Assembly: GCA_022566725.1 (NCBI GenBank)
Contig: JADFIM010000004.1
Coordinates: 1-32,491, forward strand
Length of the DNA: 32,491 bases
DNA from: Planctomycetota bacterium
GTDB lineage: Bacteria > Planctomycetota > Phycisphaerae > Phycisphaerales > SM1A02
Reading direction: 5' to 3'
Shown here piece by piece: positions 8,176 to 17,802 of the stretch. The position numbers were made by a program, and so were the translations under genes. Numbering within the stretch: the stretch's first letter is position 1; each line of letters begins with the position of its first letter. The notes under the pieces are model-generated. The model had not been told where the DNA came from, made no database searches, and saw only the letters and a list, made by a program, of their open reading frames with translations.

Positions 8176-11115
8176 TCACTGCTCCGTCCCGGAGTCCGGC
8201 TGCGGTTGGCCGAAGAAGAACGGCATATTGAAGCCGATCCGGATGTCGTCGAGGTTGTAGATGTATTGGGCGTCCAGCGCCTTTTCAATGCGCACCATCG
8301 CCTCGCCCAGATGAGCGGTCGTGTATGGGTCGATCTTCTCGGCGCCTTGCTCCAGGACCTGGTCGATCTTGTCGCGCAGGTCACGCAGCTTATGGCAGCT
8401 GAGATTCGCGATCGGTTTGCCCGAAGCGCCGAAGCCCGTGTCGAGCATGCTCAGGTCGATCAACCGCTCGAGGTGCTCGCGCTGAAGGTTGCGTCGAAGA
8501 CTGGAGATCATCGGCTGACGGGCGGTGTAGGTTCCGTTGAGCGCTTTGTTATCGAGTTCCGACCAGATCTCATCGCTGATGCCGAAGAGGATTTCAGGCA
8601 GGGTGAGAGCATCTTGGTCCGAGGGCACGCGGAATTCGTTGTCGTAGACGCGATTGAGCGTCGTGGGATTCATCATCATGGTCAGCGTCGCGGCCTGGAT
8701 GCCCATGATTCGGTCGTGAACCGGCCAGGATGGGTCGGCGAAGATGTCGCGGAATCCGCCCTCGTCCCACCACTTGTCAACGGTCATCTTGGCCAGCAGC
8801 TCGGGGGTCAGGCCGAATGCCTCGTCCCGCAAGGCGTTCTCGAAGACGAATGCAAGCGCCCGGCGCTGCTTGTCGGCGGACACCACGACGACCGGATCGC
8901 GGTCGCCCGGATCACCCTTCTTGTCGCGGTTCACATAGGCGCCGCCCAGCCAGTTCGTGGCGATGGCCACCGCGCGGAAGTGGACCCGGAGCAGGATCTC
9001 ATACGCCTGACGGGCCTTGGCCCAACTGTCGCCCTCTTTGACCACCCGATCGAGGATCTTCGTCCGCAAGTGTTGGACGAGCCGCAACTGCGACTCCGCG
9101 TAATCCAGCGGATCGGAGCCGTAGTCAAAGCGACGGGCCAACGGATCGGGACCCCACGTGTCCTCGTCGGTGGCGTAGGGCAGCTCAGCCTCCGAGACAC
9201 GGCTGAGGATCGGCTTGAGGTTCTTCTCGAAGCTGTAGCCGTACTCGATAGCCCAGTGGTCGTAGGGACCGATGGTGACCATTGTGTAATCACCCTGTAC
9301 CGGCCCGTCATCGAAGTTGATGTTGATCGGGTTGTAGTCCATCACCGAGGCGGTCTGTGCTTTGCCTTTGAACTCCTCGGTGTTTATTTCCTGAATGCTA
9401 TGGATGCTCGAGGCTTTGAAATTGTGGCGCAGGCCCAGGGTGTGTCCGACCTCGTGCATGACGACGTCTTTGAGCAGCGGGCCGATGAACGACTCGGGCA
9501 CGCCGTCGAGCATCTGCTCTTTCTCCTCTTCCTCATCGTCCTCATCGTCCTCATCTTCCTCATCGTCGCCGTTCTTCTCGTCATCCTCATCGTCATCGTC
9601 ATCGTCACCGCGAGCAATCTCGGCGAATAGATCGGGTCCGAGGCGGAACAGCGCGACATCGATGGACTTGGCCAAGGCGTGAGTGCAGGCGCCGTTGATC
9701 TGGCTGACCCGCCCGACCAGACCGTCGTACAGATCGTCGCCGAGCAGGGTCGGATCGGTATTGGCGGCGGGGTGGCCGGCGAAACGGTTGAGCTGCCGGG
9801 TGGCGCGCTGCCAGGCCAGCTCCGCGCGCACGTTAGCGCGCTCCGCTGGCGGAGCCAGCCGCACCCGCGGATCCCACTCCGGGTGGTTTTCGAGCCACGC
9901 CAGCGTCTGAGGCCCAAAGCCCTCCATCGCCGTTTCGGGAATCAACTGCTTCCACGCCCGGACCCAGCTCGTGATGAACCCTTCGTCCATGACGATGTCG
10001 GCGTCAAGTATCTGGCCGGTATTGGGATCAACGCGGCTGGGGCCGATGGCGAAGCCCATGCCGGCGTTGGTCCACAGCACGAAGTTGTAGCGGGCATCTT
10101 CGGGGTCCTTCTCCATGTGGGCGCCGGTCCGGGCGTCCTGCTGGTAGACCTCGATGGCGTTGATAAGCCCGACCTTTTCGAAGGCCTTGTTCCACTCCAG
10201 CACCCCCTCGCGCACCCACCGGCGATATCGCACCGGCGTCGTGTGCTCAAGATAGAAGATAATGGGCTCCTTGGGCGGGCTGAGTTTGAGCTTGGGGTCG
10301 GCCTTTTCCAGCTTCCAGCGGTTGATGTAGCGAACCCACGGGGTATCGGCTCCGGGCTTGCCCACATCACGGTGCGTCGTGGTGAAGTAGCCGATACGAG
10401 CATCAGCATCGCGCGGCTTATATCCGGTGCTCTTGGGCAGCACGCTGATCGAATAGTGGAGCGTCCCAATGCGCCCGTCTCGCAAGGGAAGCGTGAAGGC
10501 AAGCTCGACGTTCTTGGGGAACGCCTTCGCCTTGGAGATTTCGGCCAGGTTGTTCGATGCGCCTTTGACGTATCTACCGAAGAACTTGGAGGCCTGCCCG
10601 ACGAGCAGCGCGTCCATGTCGATCACGGGGCCTCCATTCGGTCCCATCGTGGTGATGGGCACGCTGAGCAGGACACGGTCGGTGAAGACACGCTCCCGGC
10701 CCTTTTGAGATTCCAGGTCGCCGGATGTACGGACCGCGACATTCGGCTCAATGAGGGCCAACTGCTTGTCGTACCTCTTCCAGTACGCGTATCGGTCGCC
10801 GTACTGGACGCCAGCCCTGCGGACGCCTCCGGAGATGGTGTAGGCGATGAACAGGCGCTGCTGCTGGAAGCTGCTCGGCAGCTCGGCCAGCATCTGGTTT
10901 TTCTTTTTGTGCACCCAAATCGTGTACAGCGACTTGGCGCCGTCAGCGGTGGAGACCACCTTCTCGTAGTCTTTGGAGACCTCCTTGAACGGCGGGAACT
11001 CCGGCTTCTCCTTCTCCTTCTTCTTCGACTCCTGCGGCGGGTCCTGCCCCGCCAGGGCCCCGCCCACCAACGCCATAACGACCAGTCCCAAGATGCTCAG
11101 TTCTCGCTTTCTCAT
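8176..11115 (-). CDS. Secreted zinc-dependent metalloprotease (DUF5117/DUF4953-type)
   Basis: Zinc site VMHEVGHTLGLRHNF (HExxHxxGxxH); N-terminal MRKRELSILGLVVMALVGGALAGQ resembles a signal peptide; ATG at 11115 preceded by AGGAG. The ORF-track start at 11490 is probably too far upstream. Confidence 0.88.
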   Translation of the reverse strand: MRKRELSILGLVVMALVGGALAGQDPPQESKKKEKEKPEFPPFKEVSKDYEKVVSTADGAKSLYTIWVHKKKNQMLAELPSSFQQQRLFIAYTISGGVRRAGVQYGDRYAYWKRYDKQLALIEPNVAVRTSGDLESQKGRERVFTDRVLLSVPITTMGPNGGPVIDMDALLVGQASKFFGRYVKGASNNLAEISKAKAFPKNVELAFTLPLRDGRIGTLHYSISVLPKSTGYKPRDADARIGYFTTTHRDVGKPGADTPWVRYINRWKLEKADPKLKLSPPKEPIIFYLEHTTPVRYRRWVREGVLEWNKAFEKVGLINAIEVYQQDARTGAHMEKDPEDARYNFVLWTNAGMGFAIGPSRVDPNTGQILDADIVMDEGFITSWVRAWKQLIPETAMEGFGPQTLAWLENHPEWDPRVRLAPPAERANVRAELAWQRATRQLNRFAGHPAANTDPTLLGDDLYDGLVGRVSQINGACTHALAKSIDVALFRLGPDLFAEIARGDDDDDDEDDEKNGDDEEDEDDEDDEEEEKEQMLDGVPESFIGPLLKDVVMHEVGHTLGLRHNFKASSIHSIQEINTEEFKGKAQTASVMDYNPININFDDGPVQGDYTMVTIGPYDHWAIEYGYSFEKNLKPILSRVSEAELPYATDEDTWGPDPLARRFDYGSDPLDYAESQLRLVQHLRTKILDRVVKEGDSWAKARQAYEILLRVHFRAVAIATNWLGGAYVNRDKKGDPGDRDPVVVVSADKQRRALAFVFENALRDEAFGLTPELLAKMTVDKWWDEGGFRDIFADPSWPVHDRIMGIQAATLTMMMNPTTLNRVYDNEFRVPSDQDALTLPEILFGISDEIWSELDNKALNGTYTARQPMISSLRRNLQREHLERLIDLSMLDTGFGASGKPIANLSCHKLRDLRDKIDQVLEQGAEKIDPYTTAHLGEAMVRIEKALDAQYIYNLDDIRIGFNMPFFFGQPQPDSGTEQ

Positions 11116-11389
11116 GCGAACGCTCCTGATGTTGTCTCTTCCCGTGTGGTTGAAACGACCGCTGCTAATATAGCCTAGGCACGTCGATAGTGCATTGCGA
11201 CGCCACCGGCGACCGGACCACTCAAGTGTACATCTCATCGGATGCCGGGGTGACGCACATGGAAGCAACAACGCGATTTCGCCGGGAATTATTGCCCATT
11301 CCCGCCACATTGGCCCCAACCGCTCGACGCGGGCTCCACCAGCCGGCCAGGCACCCCTGCGCCGCCCGCCTTGGCCCGGCACATCTGGT

Positions 11390-12670
11390 TCACCGCCGAT
11401 CAGAGACGCGATGTACACCGAGCTGGACGTAGTCCCTGGAGAACACAAGATCAACGGTCCAGTCCAGCGCGACACGCACCTTGCGCGCAAGCGTCGGCAT
11501 CTTGAGCAGATACACCGTTCGCCAAAGCCACCACGCCGTGAACCCGGAGAGCTTGATGCCGTAGACCTTCGCCACGCCCGTACGACAGCCCAGCGCCGCC
11601 AAGGCGCCTCTGGTCTTGATGTGACATGGTCTGGGCTGCGCGCCTTTGAGGACCGCCGCCAGATTGCGCGCTAAGTGCGCGCCTTGGCGCACAGCATGCT
11701 GGGCTGTGGCCGCATAGGCATATCCGTCGGGATCGGGGTTCACCGCGCAATCACCGACCGCCCAGACGTTGTCGAACCCCTTCACCCGAAGATTATGCTC
11801 GCAGAGGATGTATCCGCGCTCATCCACCGGCAGCGACCAGCCTCGCACGATTGGATTCTGTTCAATGCCGGCACACCAGATGACGGTGTGGGCGCCCAGC
11901 GAGTCGCCGGTGCTGAGCGAGACTCGATCGCGCTCAATGGCCGTCACTGTGCTGTCCAGCAGGAGCTTGACACCGCGCTTGCTCAGGTGCGCGGCGGCAT
12001 ACCGCGAAAGATCAGGATCAAGGGCCGTGAGAATGCGGTCACCCAGCTCGATGAGCGTGATAGTCACATCCGTTTCGTTGACGTGGAGATACTGCCGACT
12101 GCCGTGGCGGAGAAACACGTCGAACTCCCCGGCCACCTCGACCCCGGTGAAGTTGCCCCCGACGACCACGAAGTGAAGCAACGCCCGCCGCTTCGCCGTG
12201 TCAGCGGTCGCGTCGGCCAACTCGAGCATCGAGATCGCCCGATCGCGCAAAGCCACCGCGTCGGCAAGGCTTTTCATTTCGTAGCCGAATTCACGAAGTC
12301 CCGGCACCTCGGGCAAGCGAGTAACACTGCCGACCGAGATCACGAGATGGTCATAGCGAATCTGCTCTTGGCTGTCACCGCCCACCAGTTGATAGCTGAC
12401 CACCTGCCGCTCGAAATCGATATCGCCCACCTCAGCCATGCGGAAGTCGGCTGATCTGAGGAATGCCCGCATGGGCACCACCGCGTGCCGCGGTTCGAGG
12501 CTGCCGGTTCCAGCCTCGATGAGCAGCGGATAGAACACGAAGTAGTTGTTGCGATCGATCAGCAGGACCTCGGCGTCGATACCGCGCAGCGATTTCTTCA
12601 GCGCCTGCGCGCAGTATGCTCCGGCGAAGCCTCCACCCAGGATGACAATTTGTTGGCGACTCGCGTTCAC
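11390..12670 (-). CDS. Type II NADH dehydrogenase-like FAD/NAD(P) oxidoreductase
   Basis: QQIVILGGGFAGAYCAQAL (Rossmann fold), VVVGGNFTGVEVAGE, VWAVGDCA; GTG start at 12670 overlaps the upstream gene's TGA (GTGA). Confidence 0.9.
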   Translation of the reverse strand: MNASRQQIVILGGGFAGAYCAQALKKSLRGIDAEVLLIDRNNYFVFYPLLIEAGTGSLEPRHAVVPMRAFLRSADFRMAEVGDIDFERQVVSYQLVGGDSQEQIRYDHLVISVGSVTRLPEVPGLREFGYEMKSLADAVALRDRAISMLELADATADTAKRRALLHFVVVGGNFTGVEVAGEFDVFLRHGSRQYLHVNETDVTITLIELGDRILTALDPDLSRYAAAHLSKRGVKLLLDSTVTAIERDRVSLSTGDSLGAHTVIWCAGIEQNPIVRGWSLPVDERGYILCEHNLRVKGFDNVWAVGDCAVNPDPDGYAYAATAQHAVRQGAHLARNLAAVLKGAQPRPCHIKTRGALAALGCRTGVAKVYGIKLSGFTAWWLWRTVYLLKMPTLARKVRVALDWTVDLVFSRDYVQLGVHRVSDRR

Positions 12671-13788
12671 GGACAACCTGATGCTAGCCGGTTCGCCTCG
12701 GCGGCCATCACCAGCGAAGCGCGGCCGTTGTGTTCCGTGACTTTCCGCTGATGGTCGGAATCGCGTATCCAGGCGACCTGATCGCGCATCATGGCCCGAA
12801 GCAGCTGGCCATATCGGTCGTACTTGACGGTTTCATGGCCTGCGGTCAGTTCCAGTCTCTGCCAAACCTCCAGGTTCTCTTGGCGAGCCCGACATCGGCG
12901 CTCCTGACCCTGGTAGAGCTGGGTGACATCGAGCCTGGCACCGGGGAACAGCTCGCACAACGTGCGGGTCTGGGCCTCGTCCGCGACGGCATGGATGCGC
13001 AGCCGCGTCGGCACCCACTCGTATAGCGTTACCTCCCCGCGCTCAAACAGAAGCCGGAACTTCTGGCGATCCATCCGCGACGGCTGATGGAAGCCATGAT
13101 ACATATTGACGAGCACATCGCGGTCGTAGCGAACGGTGCATTGGACCTGCTCCTGGAGGTCTGTACCCGGGCGAACAGCCTGCTGCGCCGCGACGACTCG
13201 TCCCGGGCCGAGCCAGCCTTCGAAGAGATCGAAGAAGTGCACGCCGTGCTCGATGAAGATGCCCCCGCTCTTTGCGCGATCCCAGAACCAATGCTCGGCC
13301 GGCAAATGCTCATCGGCGGCGTAGTTCTCGAAGTAGCCATGGAGCACCTCGCCCAGCGGCTTGGATTCGATCAACCGGTTGACCGCGTCAATCAGTGGGT
13401 TGTAGCGTTGCATGAGGTTCGCGACGATCAGCACGTTGCGCGCTTTCGCCAAGGCGATCATCGCGTCCGCTTGCTCAACGGTCAGAACCAACGGCTTTTC
13501 GCAAATGACGTGCTTGGACGCCTCCAGGGCAAGCATGGCCTGGGGATGATAGAGGAACGGCGGGGTCGAGATGTACACGAGATCGATGTCGTCTCGGGCA
13601 ACGAGCGCTTCGACATCTTCGATGTCGGGAATGTTGTAGCGCGCCGCGGCCCGCTTGGCGGCATCGCGATGCGTGCCCGCCATGCCGACGAGCTCCACGC
13701 CCGGTACCTGGACAAAGTGTTGCAGCGCAAACAGGCCAAAGCCGCCGCACCCGATGACCCCGAATCGAATGGCCTGATCGTCACCCAT
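12667..13788 (-). CDS. Gfo/Idh/MocA family oxidoreductase
   Basis: FGVIGCGGFGLFALQHF..., VISTPP-like YISTPPFLYHPQAMLALEASKHVICEKPLVLTVEQA. Confidence 0.93.
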   Translation of the reverse strand: MGDDQAIRFGVIGCGGFGLFALQHFVQVPGVELVGMAGTHRDAAKRAAARYNIPDIEDVEALVARDDIDLVYISTPPFLYHPQAMLALEASKHVICEKPLVLTVEQADAMIALAKARNVLIVANLMQRYNPLIDAVNRLIESKPLGEVLHGYFENYAADEHLPAEHWFWDRAKSGGIFIEHGVHFFDLFEGWLGPGRVVAAQQAVRPGTDLQEQVQCTVRYDRDVLVNMYHGFHQPSRMDRQKFRLLFERGEVTLYEWVPTRLRIHAVADEAQTRTLCELFPGARLDVTQLYQGQERRCRARQENLEVWQRLELTAGHETVKYDRYGQLLRAMMRDQVAWIRDSDHQRKVTEHNGRASLVMAAEANRLASGCP

Positions 13789-13811
13789 GGCGGTTCAGTG
13801 TGTCGGACCGC

Positions 13812-14414
13812 CTACGGACCCGCCGCTGCCCGCCGCGCGGAGTCGATTATCGTCTGGCTGCGAAGGCCGGCGGTCCGGCCTAGTTCCAACGCCTGGTCCC
13901 ACTGCATCCCTCGGGTGCGCGCCAGGTACGCCGCCCACATGCCGCCGACCCGATTGGACGAGCCACAATGCACCAGCACCGGCTGGTCGGTGGAAGCGAC
14001 AACCTCCGCGAACCGATCGATGATCGCGGGCGAGAAGCCATCCGACATCACCGGAATGTTGACATACTTCATCCCGAGCTCAGCCACCAGCGCCGGCTCG
14101 TCGAACGCCAGCCCCGCCACTTCCGGCTCCGTCCGGAGATTGATCACCATGGTCACGCCATCGGCGGCAGCTTTTCGAAAGGCGGCTTCACCGGGCTGAC
14201 CCGCAAAGTAGAACCGCCCCGCCCGGCTCACGTTGGAGGTGTCCGGCCAGTCGCCAACGGGCTCAGCCCGCTGCACCGTTGCCGCCTGCCCGGCCGGCTC
14301 AGCCCGCGCGATCGGCTCAGCATCGGGGCTCGTGTCAGGTTGCTGGCCGCAACTTACCAACCACATCACTCCAACCATCGCCAGGATTGTCTGCAATCTG
14401 CTCGTCCACATCAT
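13812..14414 (-). CDS. Lipoprotein with a beta-lactamase hydrolase-like / DUF442 phosphatase-type domain
   Basis: Lipobox-like ILAMVGVMWLVSC; FYFAGQPGEAAFRKAAADGVTMVINLRTEPE ... VLVHCGSSNRVGGMWAAYL (phosphatase-type Cys loop). Start set at ATG 14414 after GGAGGGAG. Confidence 0.8.
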   Translation of the reverse strand: MMWTSRLQTILAMVGVMWLVSCGQQPDTSPDAEPIARAEPAGQAATVQRAEPVGDWPDTSNVSRAGRFYFAGQPGEAAFRKAAADGVTMVINLRTEPEVAGLAFDEPALVAELGMKYVNIPVMSDGFSPAIIDRFAEVVASTDQPVLVHCGSSNRVGGMWAAYLARTRGMQWDQALELGRTAGLRSQTIIDSARRAAAGP

Positions 14415-14581
14415 GCTCCCTCCGAAAGGTCCAGCTCCAATAGAGACGGCAGTATCGCACAATCGCGGGCTTCCTGCGACCCGATCCGACTCATCACGCT
14501 TTATCCAGCGCGGTGACGACAATCCGACCCATGAGCTACTATGGCCACAACGCTTGAGACCCCTAATACGAGGAACCAGCG

Positions 14582-14971
14582 ATGCACATTGGAATACGAG
14601 TCCTGGCAGGCAGCATTCTGGGGGCCACGATCATAGCGAGCGGTGGATGTCTGGCGGTCGCCGCGGCGGCCGGCACGGGCCTTGGCGTCGCTTATGTGAA
14701 GGGCGATCTGGAAGCCGTCGTGGAGGCCACGCCGAGAAAGTTCGTCGCCGAGGCCGAGGCCGCACTGGAGAGCATGGGTATCAGGGTGCTGGCCGCCAAC
14801 GCCAACGACGTCCAAGGCACCGTCAACGCCCGCACCGCTGACGACAAGAAGATCATGATCAAGGTGCGCAAGCAGACCGAGGCCACCAGCACAGTCTCGA
14901 TCCGCGTGGGCACCTTCGGCGACGAGGCAATGAGCCAGACCATCTACGAGAAGATCAAAGCCAACCTGTAG
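14582..14971 (+). CDS. DUF3568-like small lipoprotein
   Basis: MHIGIRVLAGSILGATIIASGGCLAVAAAAGTGLGVAYVKGDLEAVVEATPRKFVAEAEAALESMGI..., Cys lipobox, AYxxGxLxA pattern. Confidence 0.75.
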   Translation: MHIGIRVLAGSILGATIIASGGCLAVAAAAGTGLGVAYVKGDLEAVVEATPRKFVAEAEAALESMGIRVLAANANDVQGTVNARTADDKKIMIKVRKQTEATSTVSIRVGTFGDEAMSQTIYEKIKANL

Positions 14972-15082
14972 GCATCCGCGACCCTTGCCCGCGCGATCCG
15001 CGTTCCTGATGACGAGCCGGGCGGCCCGCCGGGTAGTATGAGATGCACGATTGAGCGAAAGGCGCTCGCCTGGAAGGCGGCC

Positions 15083-15499
15083 ATGGCACACCAACAGCAG
15101 ATCGCCGTCGAAACCACCGGTCACCGCCACATGACCGACCTTACCGATGAGGTCACTCGCATCGTGGCTGAATCGGGGATCAACACAGGGACCGCGAACG
15201 TGTTCAACGTCGGCAGCACCGCCGCGGTGGGCATCATTGAATTCGAACCTGGTCTGCAAGGAGACCTGCCGGACATTCTCGACAAGCTGATGCCGCCCGG
15301 CCGCGACTACGGCCACGAAGAAGCCTGGCACGATGGCAATGCGCACTCACATCTTCAGGCCACGGTGCTGGGGGCATCGCTGACGGTTCCGGTCGCCGAT
15401 GGCCGGCCGGTGCTGGGCACCTGGCAGCAGATCATTCATCTTGAATGCGATACTCGCCCCCGCACCCGCAGCATCGTCGTCACCGTGCTGGGTGAGTGA
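15083..15499 (+). CDS. YjbQ/UPF0047 family protein (secondary thiamine-phosphate synthase-like)
   Basis: VGSTAAVGIIEFEPGL...LMPPGRDYGHEEAWHDGNAHSHLQATVLGASLTVPVADGRPVLGTWQQIIHLECD; start set at the internal ATG 15083. Confidence 0.9.
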   Translation: MAHQQQIAVETTGHRHMTDLTDEVTRIVAESGINTGTANVFNVGSTAAVGIIEFEPGLQGDLPDILDKLMPPGRDYGHEEAWHDGNAHSHLQATVLGASLTVPVADGRPVLGTWQQIIHLECDTRPRTRSIVVTVLGE

Positions 15500-15667
15500 C
15501 CGAGCCGCGTCTCCCCGCTGCGGAATCAGACATACGCCTCGGTGAGGAGGGTCCGTCATCATGGCCTCAGCCCTCCAATTTGTGGATTGAGAAGCCCCGT
15601 GGCGAGGCAGGATGGCGTCAAGTAGGATTCATCCGAAAGACAGCGTGTCAGCAAAGAAGAAACACAC

Positions 15668-16189
15668 GTGACTGAGCAAGTATCAGACGTCGCGGAGTGT
15701 GCTCAGATGGGCGCGCTCCTAGAAGCACATGCGAAGTTCGAGCCGTTCGTCGGCACGTTCACCGCCGAGGTCAAGATGTGGATGGGTCCCGGCGACCCGC
15801 ACGTCTCCACGGGCGTGATGATCAACACGCTGGAACTCGGCGGACGCTTCCTGCACCACAGCTACCAGGGCGACCAGGCCGACGGGCCCTTTCCGAACTT
15901 CCAGGGACGCGGCTACTGGGGATACAACACCAACGCCGGAAAGTACGAAGGCGTCTGGATCGACAGCGCTTCGACGCTCATACAGACCGAGACCGGTGAT
16001 GTCGATGCGTCTGGAAAAGTGTGGACGATGATCGGCCAGGTGACCAACCCGCAGACCGGCCAACCGATGCAGAAGCGGTCGGTCATTACGCTGCAAGACT
16101 CCGATCACCACCGCGTGGAAATGTTCTTCCAGGGCCCCGACGGCAACGAGTTCAAGGCGATGGAGATCAGCTACACGCGCAGGGGCTGA
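15668..16189 (+). CDS. DUF1579 family protein
   Basis: FEPFVGTFTAEVKMWMGPGDPHVSTGVMINTLELGGRFL...GYWGYNTNAGKYEGVWIDSAST...FKAMEISYTRRG. Confidence 0.88.
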   Translation: MTEQVSDVAECAQMGALLEAHAKFEPFVGTFTAEVKMWMGPGDPHVSTGVMINTLELGGRFLHHSYQGDQADGPFPNFQGRGYWGYNTNAGKYEGVWIDSASTLIQTETGDVDASGKVWTMIGQVTNPQTGQPMQKRSVITLQDSDHHRVEMFFQGPDGNEFKAMEISYTRRG

Positions 16190-16264
16190 GGGGGAGGGCA
16201 CTACAGATTGCCGGGCCGCCGGCCTTGTTTGCGCGCGCAGACCGGACCGTTGGCCCTCCTATGA

Positions 16265-17620
16265 GTGGACACCATCGACCGCAATCTCCTCGACGCCTGG
16301 CGCCGAATCGGCGACGAGGTCCGTCGCGACCGTGTCGAAGTCCTGCGCCGCTCCTACCGGCGTCTCACACCGACGCTCACCCGCCCCCCGCGGGCGTGGT
16401 GCCTCTGCCTGCGCGCCTGTGACACGCGCATCTCACCTGTGACGTGCGCGATCGAGCTCGACCCCAACGTCGAGCTACCCATCAACGACAGCCTTGAGTC
16501 CGCCCTCGCTCACGGTGCGCCACACACCGTCGCCCTCACCGGTGCAGTCATCCACCGGCTGTGCATACCCGTTTCCCTCCCCTGGCCGGGCATGGACTGG
16601 ACGATCGCCGCCCAACGTCTCGGCCGGCACGAGGAAACATTGCGCCGTTGGATCAAGCTTGGCATCCTGCGCGCGCGATACGACAACGCCGTGTCACACG
16701 GCAAGCGCGGCAAACCCGTCCCCATCGTCTGGTCGCCCTCACCTCTGGATCCGAACACGAACCACGGCCAGCCCCCCGATCCCGTCTGGGGGACGCTCTG
16801 GCAGACGCTCTGGAAGCGCCTCCCCGAGGATTACCAACTCATCGTCCGCAGGGAAGCTCGATTCGTCCACTACCGTGGCGAGCCGCGGCAGCGCGGCTGG
16901 CAATTCGTCTGCCCCGGCCGCCTCCGGTCGCCGCCGATTTCCGCGTCCATGCCGCGGGCTTCTCGCGAGCTCCCCGACGCTGCCTTGGAGCGCATCGCGT
17001 GCAACCGGCGCGTCAAGCGCCTCTACGCCCCGCAATCGACCTGGACCATCGCCCAGCAGCTTGGGGATGATCGCGGGTTCGCAATCTCCCCGCTCCCGCC
17101 CGGAGACGGAGCCCAGGGCAGCGAGGCGGATGACGGCGGACTTTGCCTCGCGGGCGCCTGGCATCCCGGGCAAAGCGATCCGATCAAAGCCATGGGCCCG
17201 CGGTCATTTGCCTGCCATCACTGCTGGCGCGTGCAGTTCACGAGTCTGCTCAATCACGTTGGTTGGAACGCGTTCGTCACCCACGTCTCCGGCGGTCTGC
17301 TATATGGCCACGAGGTCCAGCGCCCACTCGATGAAGCGCCCAAGCGCCGCAAGAAGCGCTTCGTGCCGCACCCGCGCCCGGCCCCGCGTCGCCGCGAGGT
17401 CTCCCTCGGACTGCTCCAAGGCCTGACCTACCAGCAGATCGCCGACCGCATGGGCATCACCTATAGCACCGTCCACGCCCACGTCAAGAAGATCTACAAA
17501 CAGCACGCCGTCCACAGCCGCGAGGAGTTGATCACATGTCTGGGCAAGCAGCGCGCCTCCCCTTCGATGGCGCCGACGGCGACAAGCTCAAGGCCGTGTA
17601 GATCGACTACACGCGGATGA
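16265..17620 (+). CDS. HTH / zinc-ribbon-like / C-terminal LuxR-type HTH protein
   Basis: WTIAAQRLGRHEETLRRWIKLGILRARY (helix-turn-helix), IACNRRVKRLYAP...FACHHCWRVQFTS (zinc-ribbon-like), QGLTYQQIADRMGITYSTVHAHVKKIYKQHAVHSREEL (LuxR/GerE HTH). Confidence 0.75.
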   Translation: MDTIDRNLLDAWRRIGDEVRRDRVEVLRRSYRRLTPTLTRPPRAWCLCLRACDTRISPVTCAIELDPNVELPINDSLESALAHGAPHTVALTGAVIHRLCIPVSLPWPGMDWTIAAQRLGRHEETLRRWIKLGILRARYDNAVSHGKRGKPVPIVWSPSPLDPNTNHGQPPDPVWGTLWQTLWKRLPEDYQLIVRREARFVHYRGEPRQRGWQFVCPGRLRSPPISASMPRASRELPDAALERIACNRRVKRLYAPQSTWTIAQQLGDDRGFAISPLPPGDGAQGSEADDGGLCLAGAWHPGQSDPIKAMGPRSFACHHCWRVQFTSLLNHVGWNAFVTHVSGGLLYGHEVQRPLDEAPKRRKKRFVPHPRPAPRRREVSLGLLQGLTYQQIADRMGITYSTVHAHVKKIYKQHAVHSREELITCLGKQRASPSMAPTATSSRPCRSTTRG

Positions 17621-17622
17621 GT
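17564..17622 (+). pseudogene. Decayed 3' tail of a second DUF1579-type gene
   Basis: Reads FDGADGDKLKAV*IDYTRM, against FQGPDGNEFKAMEISYTRR of the DUF1579 gene at 15668-16189; overlaps the HTH ORF C-terminus in another frame. Confidence 0.6.
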
Positions 17623-17640
17623 TCACTGGAGGGCGGGCCG

Positions 17641-17676
17641 CCGGGGGTGCGACACATTCGTCAGGCGCACTCCCGG
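17641..17676. repeat. Inverted repeat (hairpin)
   Basis: ccgggggtgcg-(14 nt)-cgcactcccgg, 10 of 11 stem pairs. Confidence 0.75.
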
Positions 17677-17802
17677 GGGCCGGATGGCCGGGTCCGTCCT
17701 CAACTCCACGCGGCAGCCGGATGACTCCCCATCCCTTCCAGGCAGGGGGTTTGGGGGTGGGTCCAGAGCAGCACATGTGGTGGCCAATCACCCCTCACCA
17801 TC

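Noticed and set aside
9836-9860. Small palindrome gctccgctggcggagc in the metalloprotease
   Set aside because: Only 7-bp arms in very GC-rich coding DNA; could easily be chance.
9679-11178. 499-aa plus-strand ORF opposite the metalloprotease (also 8206..9630)
   Set aside because: Antisense shadow of a well-supported coding gene in GC-rich DNA; low-complexity translation and no recognisable domain.
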